A DNA stretch of 5,701 bases from Paracoccaceae bacterium (GTDB taxonomy: Bacteria > Pseudomonadota > Alphaproteobacteria > Rhodobacterales > Rhodobacteraceae). The stretch covers positions 1 to 5,701 of the forward strand of contig JALSHK010000050.1 in the NCBI GenBank assembly GCA_026982275.1, given 5' to 3'. Below, piece after piece: positions 4,947 through 5,701 of the stretch (position 1 is the stretch's first letter; every line of letters starts with the position of its first letter). The position numbers and the translations under genes are program-made. Below the pieces are notes generated by a model. It did not search any database, was not told the origin of the DNA, and saw only the letters and a program-made list of their open reading frames with translations.

Positions 4947-5619
4947 AGCGTTTTTCCTGCGCCTGTTGGTGCTGGCACTGGTGGCGGGGGCCATTGCCCT
5001 CGCAGCCTTGAACCGGGACAAGCTGAACCCCGAGGCGCTCGATGCGTGGCTGTCCGGCTTCGGCCTCTGGGCACCGGTGATCTATGTGGGGCTTTATGCG
5101 CTCGGGACTGTGGTTTTTGCTCCCGGCTCGCTATTCGCGCTGGCGGGCGGCGCGATGTTCGGGCCGGTGCCGGGCACGTTCCTGAACCTTCTGGGCGCCA
5201 CAATCGGGGCCAGTATCGCCTTTCTGATCGCGCGATATCTGGCCGGTGACCGGGTGGCGCAAAAAGCTGGCGGAAGCGTGAAGCGCATGATCACCGGCGT
5301 TGAAAACGAAGGCTGGCGCTTTGTTGCCTTTGTGCGCCTTGTGCCGGTATTTCCTTTTAATTTCAGCAATTACGCCTTTGGTTTGACCCGTATACCCTTT
5401 ATCTCCTATGCGCTGGCATCCTTCATCTCCATGGCCCCGGGCGCGCTGGCCTATACATGGCTTGGCTATGCCGGCCGCGAGGCATTGGGCGGTAACGGCG
5501 CCGCCATCCGCTATGGCTTGCTGGCGATTGGTTTGCTGGCGGCGATCGCCTATGTGCCGCGGGTTATCAAGCGGATGCGTCGTTCTGGATCAGGGCTTGA
5601 TTCGTTGCGACAAAGCTAA
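4939..5619 (+). CDS. TVP38/TMEM64 (VTT domain, DedA-like) membrane protein
   Basis: A 226-aa polytopic inner-membrane protein. The VTT core is clear: FAPGSLFALAGGAMFGPVPG at 60-79, LLGATIGASIAFLIARYL at 84-101, FVRLVPVFPFNFSNYAFGLT at 131-150 and an SFISMAPGALAYTWLGYAG stretch at 161-179. The F-x-PG-S/GG pair and the R-x-V-P-x-x-P-F-N re-entrant motif are the diagnostic elements. There are hydrophobic helices at the N-terminus (about 6-24) and near the C-terminus (about 190-208), then a basic tail. Relatives (DedA, TMEM41B/VMP1) are implicated in lipid scrambling or membrane homeostasis; the exact role here is unknown. ATG at 4930 is in frame, but AAGGA (4926-4930) is well spaced (8 bases) only for the ATG at 4939, which overlaps the upstream stop by eight bases. 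Its TAA overlaps the stop of the convergent gene. Confidence 0.88.
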   Translation: MNKAFFLRLLVLALVAGAIALAALNRDKLNPEALDAWLSGFGLWAPVIYVGLYALGTVVFAPGSLFALAGGAMFGPVPGTFLNLLGATIGASIAFLIARYLAGDRVAQKAGGSVKRMITGVENEGWRFVAFVRLVPVFPFNFSNYAFGLTRIPFISYALASFISMAPGALAYTWLGYAGREALGGNGAAIRYGLLAIGLLAAIAYVPRVIKRMRRSGSGLDSLRQS

Positions 5620-5701
5620 AAGCGGCGCAATTCGATACCGGCGGCTTGTAGTGCGGCGCGCACGGACCGGGCTGTTGCGAGGGCGGTTTTGCCATCGCCA
5701 T
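5616..5701 (-). CDS. C-terminal fragment of an unidentified minus-strand gene
   Basis: On the minus strand a frame is open from the window edge to TAG (complement of 5616-5618), encoding 27 complete residues. They begin GDGKTALATARSVRAAL and end GIELRRF. The composition (Ala/Arg-rich amphipathic helix, then a short strand) looks like a genuine protein C-terminus. The stop overlaps the TVP38 stop by four bases (CTAA), a typical compact convergent junction. The helix recalls C-termini of Gfo/Idh/MocA-type oxidoreductases, but that is weak and no function is assigned. The rest of the gene lies beyond the window. Confidence 0.55.
   Translation of the reverse strand, partial: GDGKTALATARSVRAALQAAGIELRRF

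Overview
The window looks like chromosomal DNA of an alphaproteobacterium, most likely a member of the Rhodobacterales. The grounds are the moderately GC-rich genes in tightly overlapping operons, the gene set (fdhD-mobB-tupBCA) and the style of the IS3-type element at the left edge. This assignment comes from recognising protein sequences by eye; no database search was possible.

Layout. Positions 1-202 are the right end of an IS3-family insertion sequence: the last 26 codons of its transposase, a short non-coding tail and the terminal inverted repeat. Positions 203-402 are intergenic. They hold a perfect 16-bp GC-rich inverted repeat and an AT-rich leader with a possible 28-codon small ORF that overlaps the next start codon. 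Positions 403-3968 are a five-gene, same-strand operon in which every gene overlaps the next by 1-7 bases: fdhD (sulfur transfer to the formate dehydrogenase cofactor), mobB (GTPase linked to molybdenum/tungsten cofactor nucleotide attachment), tupB (permease), tupC (ATPase) and tupA (periplasmic tungstate-binding protein). After a 129-base gap with a good -35 promoter box, positions 4098-5619 carry a second two-gene unit: a di-iron fatty acid hydroxylase/sterol desaturase-type membrane protein, and a TVP38/TMEM64 (DedA-like, VTT) membrane protein. The window ends in the C-terminal 27 codons of an unidentified minus-strand gene whose stop codon overlaps the TVP38 gene's stop tail to tail.

How the genes fit together. 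TupABC would import tungstate. MobB and FdhD act on the pterin-guanine-dinucleotide metal cofactor: nucleotide attachment, then sulfuration and delivery to formate dehydrogenase. Their co-transcription suggests that the formate dehydrogenase served in this organism is tungsten-dependent or able to use tungsten. The dehydrogenase subunits are not in the window. The second unit is probably a separate membrane or lipid function. No CRISPR array, tRNA or rRNA was seen. I found no clearly novel system; the most interesting points are the metal-cofactor operon logic, the altered FdhD cysteine motif and the IS-bounded leader region.
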